A stretch of DNA of 64,000 nt from Comamonadaceae bacterium (GCA_027486255.1 JAIXPL010000001.1:1-64000); one strand, 5' to 3'. Shown: positions 31,904-39,694, counted from the stretch's first letter. Program-made: numbers and translations. Notes: a model not told the origin generated them from the sequence alone.

Positions 31904-33331
31904 ATGGCACGTGCAGCAGCAAAGAAGGCCGTTCTCAGCGTCGTACAAATAGACGGTGCTGTGACGAAGCATCGCACTTCTGCCCTCAACCTCACGCACG
32001 TTTCCAACTATCCGAAGAAGCTCGTCATCTATCAGCTTGCAGCGTCGCCCTTTTGGTGGGTTCGCTACTACGCTGATGGAAAAATCCTTCGTCGCAGCAC
32101 AAGGGAGACCGACAAGCGGCGTGCCATTGAGTTCGCCAAAGACTTCTACGACGAAGTCAATTTCAAGCAGCGACAAGGGCTGGTACTGAACAGCCGTGCT
32201 GACTTTGAGATGTGCGCCCAAGCTCTACTTGAACAGCAAGACGCAAAGGTGCAGCGTGGCGAGATGTCGGCAATGATGCAGCAGAACGATAGGTATCGGC
32301 TGCACAAGGAAGTGCTGCCCTACTTCCGCAGCTACGACTTGAAGAGCATCGACTACTTCATCGTTGAGAAGTTCATCAACAAGCTCAGCGCCGACAAGCT
32401 CACAGCACCCACCATCAGCAACTATTTGGGGCTTGTCCGCAAGACGATGGGCTATGCACAGCGCAGGGGCTACATCGAAGTTGTGCCGCAGTTCCCAAAA
32501 GTCAAAAAGGTGGATGCGCCGCGCGGTTGGTTCAACACGAAGGAATACCGCAAGCTGTGGAATGCAGCACGCGAGCTCAGTGGCGAGACTTGGGAGATAC
32601 GCAAGTTCGTCGATGACAACGGCAAAGAAGAAGTCTTCACAGCCAAACGCCAGCCATCAACCTACAAACCGCGTGCAGCAGCACAGAAGGCTTTGCAGCA
32701 GAAGGTAGCTTCGAGTCAACTGCTGCGCCGTGTGGTGATGACAGAGGACTTGCGGAACCTCATTGTCTTTATGGCGAACAGCTTCATCCGTCCCACCGAC
32801 ATCAAGTGGATGCAGCACAAGCACATTGAGGTCATTGAGGGCGCTCACACCTATCTCCGTATGTCGCTGCCCACAAGCAAGAAGCACGACAAGCCCATTG
32901 TGTCGATGGCTGCTGCTGTGCATTACTACCGTCGGCAGAAGGCGCTGCATTGGAGCAACGACAAACGGAAGAACAAAGCAACAGCAGATGACTACGTGTT
33001 TCTGCCCTCGTATGGACGCACTTCTGCTGCGGACGCAAGGGAACAGATTGAAAAGCGCAGGGGTGCCGCACTGACACAGCTACAGCGTCAGTTCAGTGTC
33101 GTGTTGGCGCACTGTGGGTTGGCGCAGGGGGCACGTGGGGAGGAGCGCAGCCTTTACAGCCTAAGACACACTTGCATAATGTATCGTTTGCTTTATGGCG
33201 AGGGTTTGGACTTGCTCACGCTCGCGCGTAACGCACGTACATCGACTGAAATGATTGAGCGTTTCTATGCATCGCACTTAGAGGGTGAGATGAACATTGA
33301 GATGCTGCAGAGTCGAAGAGGAAAAAAATGA
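31904..33331 (+). CDS. Tyrosine-recombinase integrase of the element
   Basis: The 475-residue protein is the presumed integrase acting at the tRNA-Pro att site. The N-terminal third resembles an arm-binding plus SAM-like core-binding region (MSAMMQQNDRYRLHKEVLPYF...). The catalytic domain is C-terminal: the first arginine probably in SFIRPTDIKWMQ, YSLRHTCIMYRL supplies the R-H-x pair, and the nucleophile is the tyrosine in ERFYASHLE. The usual first-box TGLR-type motif is divergent. No good Shine-Dalgarno sequence precedes ATG 31904, and an attenuator-like hairpin ends just upstream. The stop overlaps the next gene (ATGA). Confidence 0.9.
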   Translation: MARAAAKKAVLSVVQIDGAVTKHRTSALNLTHVSNYPKKLVIYQLAASPFWWVRYYADGKILRRSTRETDKRRAIEFAKDFYDEVNFKQRQGLVLNSRADFEMCAQALLEQQDAKVQRGEMSAMMQQNDRYRLHKEVLPYFRSYDLKSIDYFIVEKFINKLSADKLTAPTISNYLGLVRKTMGYAQRRGYIEVVPQFPKVKKVDAPRGWFNTKEYRKLWNAARELSGETWEIRKFVDDNGKEEVFTAKRQPSTYKPRAAAQKALQQKVASSQLLRRVVMTEDLRNLIVFMANSFIRPTDIKWMQHKHIEVIEGAHTYLRMSLPTSKKHDKPIVSMAAAVHYYRRQKALHWSNDKRKNKATADDYVFLPSYGRTSAADAREQIEKRRGAALTQLQRQFSVVLAHCGLAQGARGEERSLYSLRHTCIMYRLLYGEGLDLLTLARNARTSTEMIERFYASHLEGEMNIEMLQSRRGKK

Positions 33332-33720
33332 ACAATCAATTTATGAACATAATCTATCCTCAAATTGAGGATGAAGCATCAGCAAAGCGTGTTGCGAAAT
33401 TTGGAGCATCTATTGCACTTGTAATTGCAGCGATTTCACTCGCTATGATTGGATTAAATATATTCGAAAAAGGCACAGACAATTCAATTGATATATTTTC
33501 CGCACTGATTGGCAACGTAGCGCCAATGCTAATAATCGCATTCTTTATAAACAAAATGTCGAGAGTGGCTGCAGTAATTGCGATTTTAATAACAGCTGCA
33601 GAGATGTATATAAAATTCACCGAGCAAGGAACCGTTGGATTAACGCCGTTTTTTATTCTTGCATTCTACAATTCAGCAAGAGCAACATTTAAGTACAAAA
33701 ATATAAAATCAAAAAATTAA
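33328..33720 (+). CDS. Small membrane protein coupled to the integrase
   Basis: The 130-residue product has about three hydrophobic helices (residues about 24-46, 58-78 and 82-115, the last possibly two) and a lysine-rich C-terminal tail. Its ATG overlaps the integrase stop, so the two are translated together. The gene is very AT-rich compared with the integrase. No family is recognised. A rho-independent terminator follows at once. It could be a superinfection or immunity function, but that is only a guess from position. Confidence 0.75.
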   Translation: MNNQFMNIIYPQIEDEASAKRVAKFGASIALVIAAISLAMIGLNIFEKGTDNSIDIFSALIGNVAPMLIIAFFINKMSRVAAVIAILITAAEMYIKFTEQGTVGLTPFFILAFYNSARATFKYKNIKSKN

Positions 33721-33747
33721 AAGCCCACTATTAGTGAGCTTTTTTTA
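33721..33747 (+). terminator. Rho-independent terminator after the integrase operon
   Basis: AAGCCCACTA pairs with TAGTGAGCTT with one mismatch, followed by a run of seven or more T. It separates the rightward integrase unit from the convergent ATPase operon. Confidence 0.8.
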
Positions 33748-33767
33748 GTGTCGATTAAATTGACGCT
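33747..33767 (-). repeat. Element-specific 21-bp quasi-palindrome, copy 1
   Basis: On the minus strand it reads AGCGTC, five variable bases, then AATCGAC-A-CT. It lies in the convergent gap between the integrase unit and the ATPase operon. Confidence 0.7.
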
Positions 33768-33772
33768 ACGAA

Positions 33773-34420
33773 CTACGCTTTACGCAGTATCTCATCCATA
33801 GTCTGGTAATAACTACGATTATCCGCCTTAGCATCATAGACAGCATCCAAAGCAGCCATTAGGGCATCGTCGTCTATGCTGTAGCCCTCAGCTTCAATGA
33901 TAGCTTTGGCTCGAGGGAAGAATACGTGTGGCTCACAAGGTGGCACGGGCAGCGTTTCACAGCGGCTACGAACGCCAATATCGATTTTCCCTATCTCATT
34001 TGTAGTCATAATCGTCATATCCACCCCTCTGTACTCATCGAGCACAACACGAAAAGCATCTCTTGCTTTGGCATCAAAATTTACCTCTTCAATTACGTTG
34101 TAGTTGTAGCGTTGGTCGTTAATAGTGAATAGCTTATCGAACTGCTTATTGCGAGTGAATTGGCTGTAGATTTCTTTACTACTATTCAAGTCACAGGAGC
34201 GTACACGATTGATGAGAGGCTCAAACCCCTCAATCTTTTTGGGTATCAGTTCAGATAAGAGACTTTTGCCAGTTCCATTTGTGCCACTCAAAATCAGCGG
34301 CCGAGTTATTTCACCCGTCCCATACGCTTTCGCCGTCTCTTCAACGTGTTTGTTGGGGAAAACGAACTCATCAAGTGAACGGGGACGATATTTTCTCTCA
34401 GTGTCAATTATCTTATGCAT
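33773..34420 (-). CDS. Clamp-loader-like AAA+ ATPase
   Basis: From the ATG at 34420, preceded by AAAGGA, the protein has 215 residues. The N-terminal RKYRPRSLDEFVFPN is the KYRP signature of RFC/DnaX-type clamp loaders. Walker A is GTNGTGKS, the Walker B-like strand reads VIEEVNFD, sensor 1 is TTNE, and a probable arginine finger lies in VRSRCE. It lacks the collar domain of true clamp loaders, so it is a minimal AAA+ module. It is the last gene of a three-gene minus-strand operon. A role in replication of the element or DNA remodelling is inferred from the motifs. Confidence 0.82.
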   Translation of the reverse strand: MHKIIDTERKYRPRSLDEFVFPNKHVEETAKAYGTGEITRPLILSGTNGTGKSLLSELIPKKIEGFEPLINRVRSCDLNSSKEIYSQFTRNKQFDKLFTINDQRYNYNVIEEVNFDAKARDAFRVVLDEYRGVDMTIMTTNEIGKIDIGVRSRCETLPVPPCEPHVFFPRAKAIIEAEGYSIDDDALMAALDAVYDAKADNRSYYQTMDEILRKA

Positions 34421-34451
34421 AGTAATATCCTTTGAATAAATTTGATACAAG

Positions 34452-34475
34452 GTGGAGTGCAAGGCTGCACTCCAC
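34452..34475 (-). other. Perfect intercistronic hairpin in the ATPase operon
   Basis: GTGGAGTGCA and TGCACTCCAC form a 10-bp perfect stem with a four-base loop between the 275-residue gene's stop and the ATPase start. No U-run follows on the minus strand, so it is more likely an RNA-stability or partial-termination element, or a protein site. Confidence 0.65.
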
Positions 34476-34482
34476 ACATTTC

Positions 34483-35310
34483 TTAAGCTACTTCCAATTC
34501 CTTAAGTGTCATCTTTGCAGCAGACTTCGCGGAAATCGACTTAACTGCCTTCTCAGTCGTCACCTTCACTTTCTGTTCGTTTGCCTCAGATCGTGTTTTG
34601 GCCAATATTTCAATCCAGTCTTTTGCAAGCTCTTTGACAGCTGCAGTCTGCATTGCCTTTGTCGATTTCGGAACGGCACGCAGCAGCTCGAAACTACCAT
34701 TGCCTACGCTGCGTGCAACGATGAAGGCGAACTCCACACCGTCGCTCAACTCGACGCTTGCGTTTGGCAGAATGACGGTGGCTGCAGCAGGCAGTGACTT
34801 CAATAAACCCATCACATCGTTGCTCGCAGCAGCAACAGCTTCAACTCGCTGCTTTGTCTCATCCTTCATCTTGTACTTCTTTTTGCACTCCTCAACCCCA
34901 TTGCTTCCTTCGATAAATGCTGCAAGGTTTTCGGGTTTGATTTCTGCATCTACAGCCGCCATCAGCGTGCTAGCATAGTTGTAGGCACGCTTTCTGTCGC
35001 TGTTAAACACAAAGCGGACGAAACAAGTAAGGGCTGGCGTGTTGCTTTGCACCTTCACGCCTCGCGCCTTCAGCAACGAACGCATTTCTTTTGCTGTTTC
35101 CTTAATGCAGCCATCTTTGACAGCCTTATTGAAGAGTGCATATACCTTTGCAAGGATGGCATACAGTGCCTTATTGCTACGTGCAAGTTCTTCCTTTTCA
35201 AAAGTTTCACGCTGTACAGACAGCTTATTTGCCTCTTCAATTACCGATTTGACATTTGCAGAGATAGCGAGTGCTGTTACAACTGCTTGAGCTTTGGAAA
35301 ATTTAGCCAT
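34483..35310 (-). CDS. Unknown protein, 275 residues, middle gene of the ATPase operon
   Basis: The start at ATG 35310 is preceded by AAAGGAA; the track ORF begins 11 codons earlier without such a site. The protein is alanine- and lysine-rich, mostly helical in appearance (residues about 5-130), with a central segment PAAATVILPNASVELSDGVEFAFIV and a lysine-rich C-terminal part (about residues 225-270) that could bind nucleic acid. No family was recognised. Shine-Dalgarno leaders nearly identical to those of its neighbours suggest coordinated expression with the ATPase and the zinc-ribbon protein. Confidence 0.75.
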   Translation of the reverse strand: MAKFSKAQAVVTALAISANVKSVIEEANKLSVQRETFEKEELARSNKALYAILAKVYALFNKAVKDGCIKETAKEMRSLLKARGVKVQSNTPALTCFVRFVFNSDRKRAYNYASTLMAAVDAEIKPENLAAFIEGSNGVEECKKKYKMKDETKQRVEAVAAASNDVMGLLKSLPAAATVILPNASVELSDGVEFAFIVARSVGNGSFELLRAVPKSTKAMQTAAVKELAKDWIEILAKTRSEANEQKVKVTTEKAVKSISAKSAAKMTLKELEVA

Positions 35311-35326
35311 TTTTATTTCCTTTGAA

Positions 35327-35620
35327 TTAAGAAGATTCGCCAATCAATTTACTCGAATAACCACATTTCTTTTCCCTGTCATACCAGGCAACGAGAATCC
35401 CATCTTCATTTCGGTAAACGATGTATCGTGCATCTCCACAGAAGCCTACATCCCAATGCAGCGCATTGTCGAAATCCAAATCGTATTGAAATTCGCTCAA
35501 ATCACAATTGAGGTTGGGCGAATTTACTCCAACAAAGAAATGCAATTGCCACTCGTATGTTTTAATCTCTCGTGCCTTTGCACATTTGGGACACTCGCAA
35601 ACACTTTTAATCTTAGTCAT
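35327..35620 (-). CDS. Small cysteine-motif (zinc-ribbon-like) protein, first gene of the ATPase operon
   Basis: The 97-residue protein begins MTKIKSVCECPKCAK with a CxCxxC cluster that may bind zinc, although a second clear cysteine pair is lacking (later cysteines are in LNCDLS, GFCGDA and KKCGYS). AAAGG lies seven bases before the ATG. The body is rich in aromatic and acidic residues (EFQYDLDFDNALHWDVGF). It starts the minus-strand operon and diverges from the 248-residue gene. No known family. Confidence 0.65.
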   Translation of the reverse strand: MTKIKSVCECPKCAKAREIKTYEWQLHFFVGVNSPNLNCDLSEFQYDLDFDNALHWDVGFCGDARYIVYRNEDGILVAWYDREKKCGYSSKLIGESS

Positions 35621-35760
35621 AAATTACCTTTAAGTTAGTTAATAAAACGTGCAGATTGACTTGTTTGGCTATGTCATTCAACACAGACGTATATTATCTC
35701 AATCTGAATAAAATTCATGCATCCGACTATTGGCAACGAATTGTCTGATAACATCTAACG
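35621..35760. promoter_or_regulatory. Divergent intergenic region of the element
   Basis: This AT-rich stretch separates the minus-strand ATPase operon from the plus-strand 248-residue gene. TTGGCT (35665-35670) and TATATT (35690-35695) are 19 bases apart on the plus strand, a weak promoter candidate. Confidence 0.35.
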
Positions 35761-36507
35761 ATGCGTAAAAAATTCCTTGCAATCCATCCGTTGATTGGGA
35801 CGAAGCTCAAACCGTCACCCATACATCTGCAGCAGCGCAGCCCATACTATTGGTGGTGGGCCTATCTGCGAAAGAACGCTGATTACCTCGCTTGCTGCGA
35901 GCGTGGGGGAGTGGGCGAGCTTGCTGCTTTGTATGCAGACTTCGGCGATGTGCGTTCTGACGACTTCCGCAGTTGGTGGGGGGCGCCAAATAACAAAGGC
36001 GACTACTTGTTCGCCGAAGAACCGTTGGAGCTAAGCATCCAAAAAATCGACGCTGCAGCTGAGATGAACAAGCGTTGGGGCTGTAACGTCCTGTTTGTCG
36101 CAGTCAATATGGATTTGGGGCGTCGGCATCTGCAGAAGAAGTTCGCCGACTTGCTGCTGACGGCACACAAGGGCAAACGTGGGCGAAAGTCGTTGCAGAC
36201 AGCCGTCAGCACGGCACGCTACCCACTGCACCGTAACTTCACACAGCACAACCTGAGGGTGATGCTCGATGTCTTCGAAGCCGTTGTGGCCAACGACGCC
36301 CTACCTAAAGAACAGCGCCAGCCGTTGTGGGCGATCGGCGAAAAGCTCAAACTTGTGCTGAGGGCTATGCCCGATAAGTGGGACAACCTCTATGAAACCC
36401 GTAGAAAACACGCCACAATGACAATGACGGTGAGCAGATACGTAAAGCAAGCCCGTGCCATCATTGCCAACACTGCCAATGGGCAGTTCCCCAACAGCGA
36501 CCTGTAA
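35761..36507 (+). CDS. Unknown protein with a tryptophan-rich N-terminal signature
   Basis: The 248-residue protein has the striking N-terminal segment SPYYWWWAYLRKNADY, then a GELAALYADFGDVRSDDFRSWW region, and a basic C-terminal half (KGKRGRKSLQTAVSTARYPL, TMTVSRYVKQARAIIANTA). I recall similar unnamed proteins from other proteobacterial islands, but no function is established. The basic patches and helix-turn-helix-sized segments would allow DNA binding. The start codon has no strong Shine-Dalgarno sequence. A divergent copy of the 21-bp repeat lies inside (36034-36054). Confidence 0.8.
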   Translation: MRKKFLAIHPLIGTKLKPSPIHLQQRSPYYWWWAYLRKNADYLACCERGGVGELAALYADFGDVRSDDFRSWWGAPNNKGDYLFAEEPLELSIQKIDAAAEMNKRWGCNVLFVAVNMDLGRRHLQKKFADLLLTAHKGKRGRKSLQTAVSTARYPLHRNFTQHNLRVMLDVFEAVVANDALPKEQRQPLWAIGEKLKLVLRAMPDKWDNLYETRRKHATMTMTVSRYVKQARAIIANTANGQFPNSDL

Positions 36508-36527
36508 GCGTCGATTTTTAGGACGCT
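36507..36527 (-). repeat. Element-specific 21-bp quasi-palindrome, copy 2
   Basis: The minus strand reads AGCGTC-CTAAA-AATCGAC-G-CT, directly after the stop of the 248-residue gene and 16 bases before the next start. The pairing GCGTC/GACGC could also form a small hairpin. Twenty contiguous bases match copy 4 in inverted orientation. Confidence 0.75.
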
Positions 36528-36543
36528 GCAGTGAGGAGACACT

Positions 36544-36882
36544 ATGAGCTTCTACTTTTCTGCGAAGGTTTGGAACGAGCAGACCGATGCGCCCAACACA
36601 TCGAAGCGTGCAAAGCCCTCGTCTCAGTTATCTATTGAAAATGCACGCGTCATCGTTGTTAAAAATGCAAGGTACAGGAGTGCGACCATCAGCGGCACTT
36701 TTCTGCTCGGCGATAAAGTCGAATTACCGTTAGCCAGCGAGGGCTGGCACATCGTTGAGGTCTATTGCTGTTGGTTTGGGCTTAGGTTGAAAACACGTGG
36801 GCTGCATTTCAAAGTCAATATGTCTGACGCCGAAGTCATTGAAAACTACACCGGATCAATTGTCTCTAATATCAATGATTGA
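36544..36882 (+). CDS. Unknown soluble protein, 112 residues
   Basis: GAGGAG seven bases before the ATG supports the start. The protein looks beta-rich (ARVIVVKNARYRSATISGTFLLGDKVELPLASEGWHIVEVYCCWFGL) with no signal peptide or membrane helix, and an acidic C-terminus. No family was recognised. It lies between the 248-residue gene and a membrane-protein gene that starts 12 bases downstream, so the two are probably one unit. Confidence 0.65.
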   Translation: MSFYFSAKVWNEQTDAPNTSKRAKPSSQLSIENARVIVVKNARYRSATISGTFLLGDKVELPLASEGWHIVEVYCCWFGLRLKTRGLHFKVNMSDAEVIENYTGSIVSNIND

Positions 36883-36894
36883 TAAGGGGCTTGT

Positions 36895-37527
36895 ATGTCT
36901 TCATTTGAAAATTATGAGATAGATCTACTGAAAAAGAAAAACAAGTTTTTCTCAGATATATTTGGGGAATTCGATAAGTCGGAGCTCTCAAAATACAGGA
37001 GTGCCTATAATAAATTTTGGAGCAAGCTAAACAGGTTGGCTGATTTTCAAAAAGAGATTGATGAGCTTCGCGCGGAGGGTAATTTAACTCAGAAATTCAA
37101 TCGCAAGATGCGCCTATGGTTTTTCGCATCCATAATTGTAATTTCGGCATCAAATTATTTTTTTGATAGAAGTTCAATAGAGGGTGGCTTGTTTATTTTT
37201 TCATTAATGGCATTCTTTGGGTGGATATCCATAGTTTCACACATATCAGAAACGGCTCGCATGGCTGATATTTCAAATATCAATCGATTTGTCTTGCTAT
37301 TGAGGTCGGACTTGTTCGAGTACCAATTTGTCGATTTCTATGACGCTGAGCAATACCTAAAAATTATGCAAGGTAAGGGCTTCAGTTCTGCGACGCTTAC
37401 GGAGGCAGAGCAACATACCATTTCTAAGGTAAATATTGATTTGAATATTTCAATCGCCGATAGTATGGGTTATAACATACCAACATTTTTCGATTCGTTT
37501 GATTTGGAATCAAAAAAGTCTAGCTAA
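36895..37527 (+). CDS. Unknown membrane protein with two central helices
   Basis: The 210-residue protein has a charged, probably coiled-coil N-terminal cytoplasmic part (residues about 5-70), two adjacent membrane helices (about 74-92 and 96-117) and a C-terminal cytoplasmic domain of about 90 residues. AAGGGG precedes the ATG. The gene is strongly AT-rich. This layout is shared by various small membrane effectors, but there is no recognised effector domain. It converges with and overlaps the second recombinase gene by four bases. Confidence 0.7.
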   Translation: MSSFENYEIDLLKKKNKFFSDIFGEFDKSELSKYRSAYNKFWSKLNRLADFQKEIDELRAEGNLTQKFNRKMRLWFFASIIVISASNYFFDRSSIEGGLFIFSLMAFFGWISIVSHISETARMADISNINRFVLLLRSDLFEYQFVDFYDAEQYLKIMQGKGFSSATLTEAEQHTISKVNIDLNISIADSMGYNIPTFFDSFDLESKKSS

Positions 37528-38096
37528 GCTAAATCAACTGCCTTTCGCAGCATATCGTCTGATGCATCAACGTAGCCGATAGTGGTGCTGATGTTGCGGT
37601 GCCCCATTGCACGCATCAGCACACGTATGCCAATGCCCTTCGAACTGAGCACGGTGGCAAAGCTGCGTCGTCCGCTGTGGCTGCTTGCTCCGTCGATGCC
37701 CACATTTCGGTAGAGATGCAGAAAGTATTGTGTGAGCGTGTTGGCTGTAAAGCCTCGTTTGGGGTTTTTCTGCGTGTAGAACAATGCGTTCTCACTGTCT
37801 TTCATCGGATGTGCAGCGATGTAGGCTGCAAGCTCTTTGCGTAGCTTTGTGCTGACGAACACCGTTCTGCTGTGTTTGCCCTTTGTCTGCTCTGCTGACA
37901 GCTGTATTTCGTCGCGCACGCTGCCATCGCTGTTGAGCACATCGCAGTAGCGTAGTGCTGCAACTTCCCCTACTCGCATCCCTGCCCAATGCGTGAGCAG
38001 CAGCAGCGCCCTATTGCGTGCTGCGTGTTTGCGGGTAGCTATGTAGTCGAGCACACGACGAAGTTCTGTGTTGCTGAGTGTTTTTGCTTTTCCCAT
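37524..38096 (-). CDS. Second, short tyrosine recombinase (FimB/FimE-sized)
   Basis: From the ATG at 38096 (GGAG upstream) the protein has 190 residues and consists of the catalytic domain only. All active-site residues are visible: the arginine in HWAGMRVGEVAALR, the lysine in EQTKGKHSRTV, the H-x-x-R in SSHSGRRSF, the second histidine in MGHRNISTT and the tyrosine in IGYVDASDD. It lacks the N-terminal core-binding domain of phage integrases, like FimB/FimE inversion recombinases. It lies between inverted copies of the element's 21-bp repeat. Confidence 0.9.
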   Translation of the reverse strand: MGKAKTLSNTELRRVLDYIATRKHAARNRALLLLTHWAGMRVGEVAALRYCDVLNSDGSVRDEIQLSAEQTKGKHSRTVFVSTKLRKELAAYIAAHPMKDSENALFYTQKNPKRGFTANTLTQYFLHLYRNVGIDGASSHSGRRSFATVLSSKGIGIRVLMRAMGHRNISTTIGYVDASDDMLRKAVDLA

Positions 38097-38478
38097 CTGT
38101 CGCTCCAAATCAAATAAATACAGAGCTGCAGTTTGTTTTCTTTGTTTTCAAAGAGCAACCGAAAAAGGCACGTACAAAAACCTCAATGATTTCAACGTGT
38201 TATGCAAGAACTACAGAAAATCCTACTTTTATGTAGTTTCGAGTGGCAGCAGCGCCACACAGCAAACAAGCCCTACAAGCTATTTAGCACCCCATTCGCT
38301 ACCCAACGCTGCAAACGCCCTTAAAAGCGTGCTGTAGCGTGTTTTGCTGCGTCAGTGTGTGCTGCGTGCTTGCTGCCCGAATTGGGTTTGCAGCCCTCAA
38401 ACTTCTGTGCTGCAGTTTTTTTAGGTAGAGGGTGTTTTTTCGTCTGAGTAGGGATTTTTGCCTACACAGCTGCTTTAG
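38097..38478. other. Non-coding stretch upstream of the second recombinase
   Basis: The 380 bases hold no convincing gene; short track ORFs on both strands (38068-38337 plus, 38299-38565 minus) have low-complexity products and no ribosome sites. The sequence is rich in GCTGC/GCAGC words and contains two copies of GCTGCAGTTT (38125 and 38409) that also occurs at 41888. It presumably holds the recombinase promoter. Confidence 0.5.
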
Positions 38479-39105
38479 ATGTATAAAGTGACCAACCTCA
38501 CACACCCAACGCGACGGATGATTGAGCCAAGCTTCTTTCCCCAAACACTCATTGATTACGCCCAAATCGGTAGTGCTATCGGAACGTTGGGTGCAGTTGT
38601 GGTCAGTCTTTATCTTGCGAACAGACGTCCATCGCCTTTGCTGAGGATTTCGTGCTCTCGCAAAGTCATTGTCTGGCAGCAGCAGAAGGGCAACGCACCC
38701 GAATACCTAACTTTTAACGCTGTCAATGAAGGTGAAGCGCCAGCAACAATTGTGAATGTTGCTTGGCGATTGAGCTTTCCACTAAGAAAAAAGCGATGGG
38801 CTATACAAGATGTCACTTCGTCCGACTACATTGCACGGAATCCCCCACTCCCACACAAGTTGCAACACGGCGAATCAGCGACTTTCTTTATTGGATTGCA
38901 AGGGCAATATGACTGGACAAACAACATCAGAAAGTCTGGTTTTTTCAATGAAGGTATCCGAAGTAGGAAGGACTGTGAATATTTGCGTGCTGTTATATTT
39001 ACGTCTGTTGGCAAGCCGTCTTTTTGCAAGCCGGACAAAGAGGTGCTAGATTTAATATGGCAGCTTCAGTCTATGCATCTGTCCTCAACCACTCCGAATA
39101 GTTAG
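38479..39105 (+). CDS. Unknown membrane-anchored protein with one N-terminal helix
   Basis: The 208-residue frame has one membrane helix (IGSAIGTLGAVVVSLYLAN, about residues 31-50) followed by a soluble domain that looks beta-rich and of immunoglobulin-like type (YLTFNAVNEGEAPATIVNVAWRL). Neither the ATG at 38479 nor the one at 38518 (MIEPSFF) has a clear ribosome site; the second may be the true start. No family name can be given. The architecture suggests a domain held at the inner membrane on the cytoplasmic side. Confidence 0.6.
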   Translation: MYKVTNLTHPTRRMIEPSFFPQTLIDYAQIGSAIGTLGAVVVSLYLANRRPSPLLRISCSRKVIVWQQQKGNAPEYLTFNAVNEGEAPATIVNVAWRLSFPLRKKRWAIQDVTSSDYIARNPPLPHKLQHGESATFFIGLQGQYDWTNNIRKSGFFNEGIRSRKDCEYLRAVIFTSVGKPSFCKPDKEVLDLIWQLQSMHLSSTTPNS

Positions 39106-39166
39106 AAGTCAAAGCGGTAGCACTACCCATCATCTGCGTGGGCTTGTGGGAACTACACAGCTAACT

Positions 39167-39694
39167 TCAGTCTGCTGCGAGTGCGACGTGTGGGATTTGC
39201 GTGTTTTGGAAATCCCACGTGTCTATGTTGCCTATTTCTGCCTCTTTGGTGATGTAGTTGAGCCAATGCGTGTTGCGGCTGCAGTCTGCAGCTTGCAGCC
39301 ATAGACTCTTTCCGCTGAGCTTTGCCTTATCAACCCAACAATGCATGAAGACCTGACGTAGCTCGTCAGTGCTGATGCAGCGTGGGACGTTGCCTATTGC
39401 GAAATTGAAGTGGATTGTGTCTTGTGTGAATGGTGATGCCTTTGCGCCTTCGATGGTTGTGATTAGTAGTGGGCTGTAGATTTCGGGTTTGCGTAGTGCC
39501 TTTGCCTGGTAGAGGAATTGACTGAATGAGCGTCGAAAAAATCGACACTGATTCTGAGCCTCGTGCTTCATTCTTTCTAGCTGCGGCGGTGTTGCTCTGT
39601 AGGTGTGAAAAGGTGTGTGTGCTACAGCCCAATGCGTGATATGTTGGCTGTGCCCATTGAGGAAATTTCGAACGTGTTCTGCTGTTAGCTTCAT
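39167..39694 (-). CDS. Unknown protein, possible divergent HUH Rep-like endonuclease
   Basis: From the ATG at 39694 the protein has 175 residues; upstream GTG/ATG codons near 39781-39787 would add about 30. The central strand DTIHFNFAIG, then an alternating region ending SLWLQAADCSRNTHWLNYITKEAE, recalls the order of motif 2 and the YxxK motif 3 of rolling-circle Rep proteins. However, only one of the two HUH histidines is present. The function is therefore a hypothesis. Copy 3 of the 21-bp repeat lies inside the gene at the codons for QCRFFRR. Confidence 0.55.
   Translation of the reverse strand: MKLTAEHVRNFLNGHSQHITHWAVAHTPFHTYRATPPQLERMKHEAQNQCRFFRRSFSQFLYQAKALRKPEIYSPLLITTIEGAKASPFTQDTIHFNFAIGNVPRCISTDELRQVFMHCWVDKAKLSGKSLWLQAADCSRNTHWLNYITKEAEIGNIDTWDFQNTQIPHVALAAD
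39529..39549 (+). repeat. Element-specific 21-bp quasi-palindrome, copy 3
   Basis: The plus strand reads AGCGTC-GAAAA-AATCGAC-A-CT, inside the coding region of the possible Rep-like gene. Its orientation is opposite to copies 1 and 2. Confidence 0.7.

Noticed and set aside
38299-38565. 88-residue minus-strand ORF, and the 89-residue plus-strand ORF at 38068-38337
   Set aside because: Both overlap real genes or control DNA, have no ribosome site and show no domain-like sequence.
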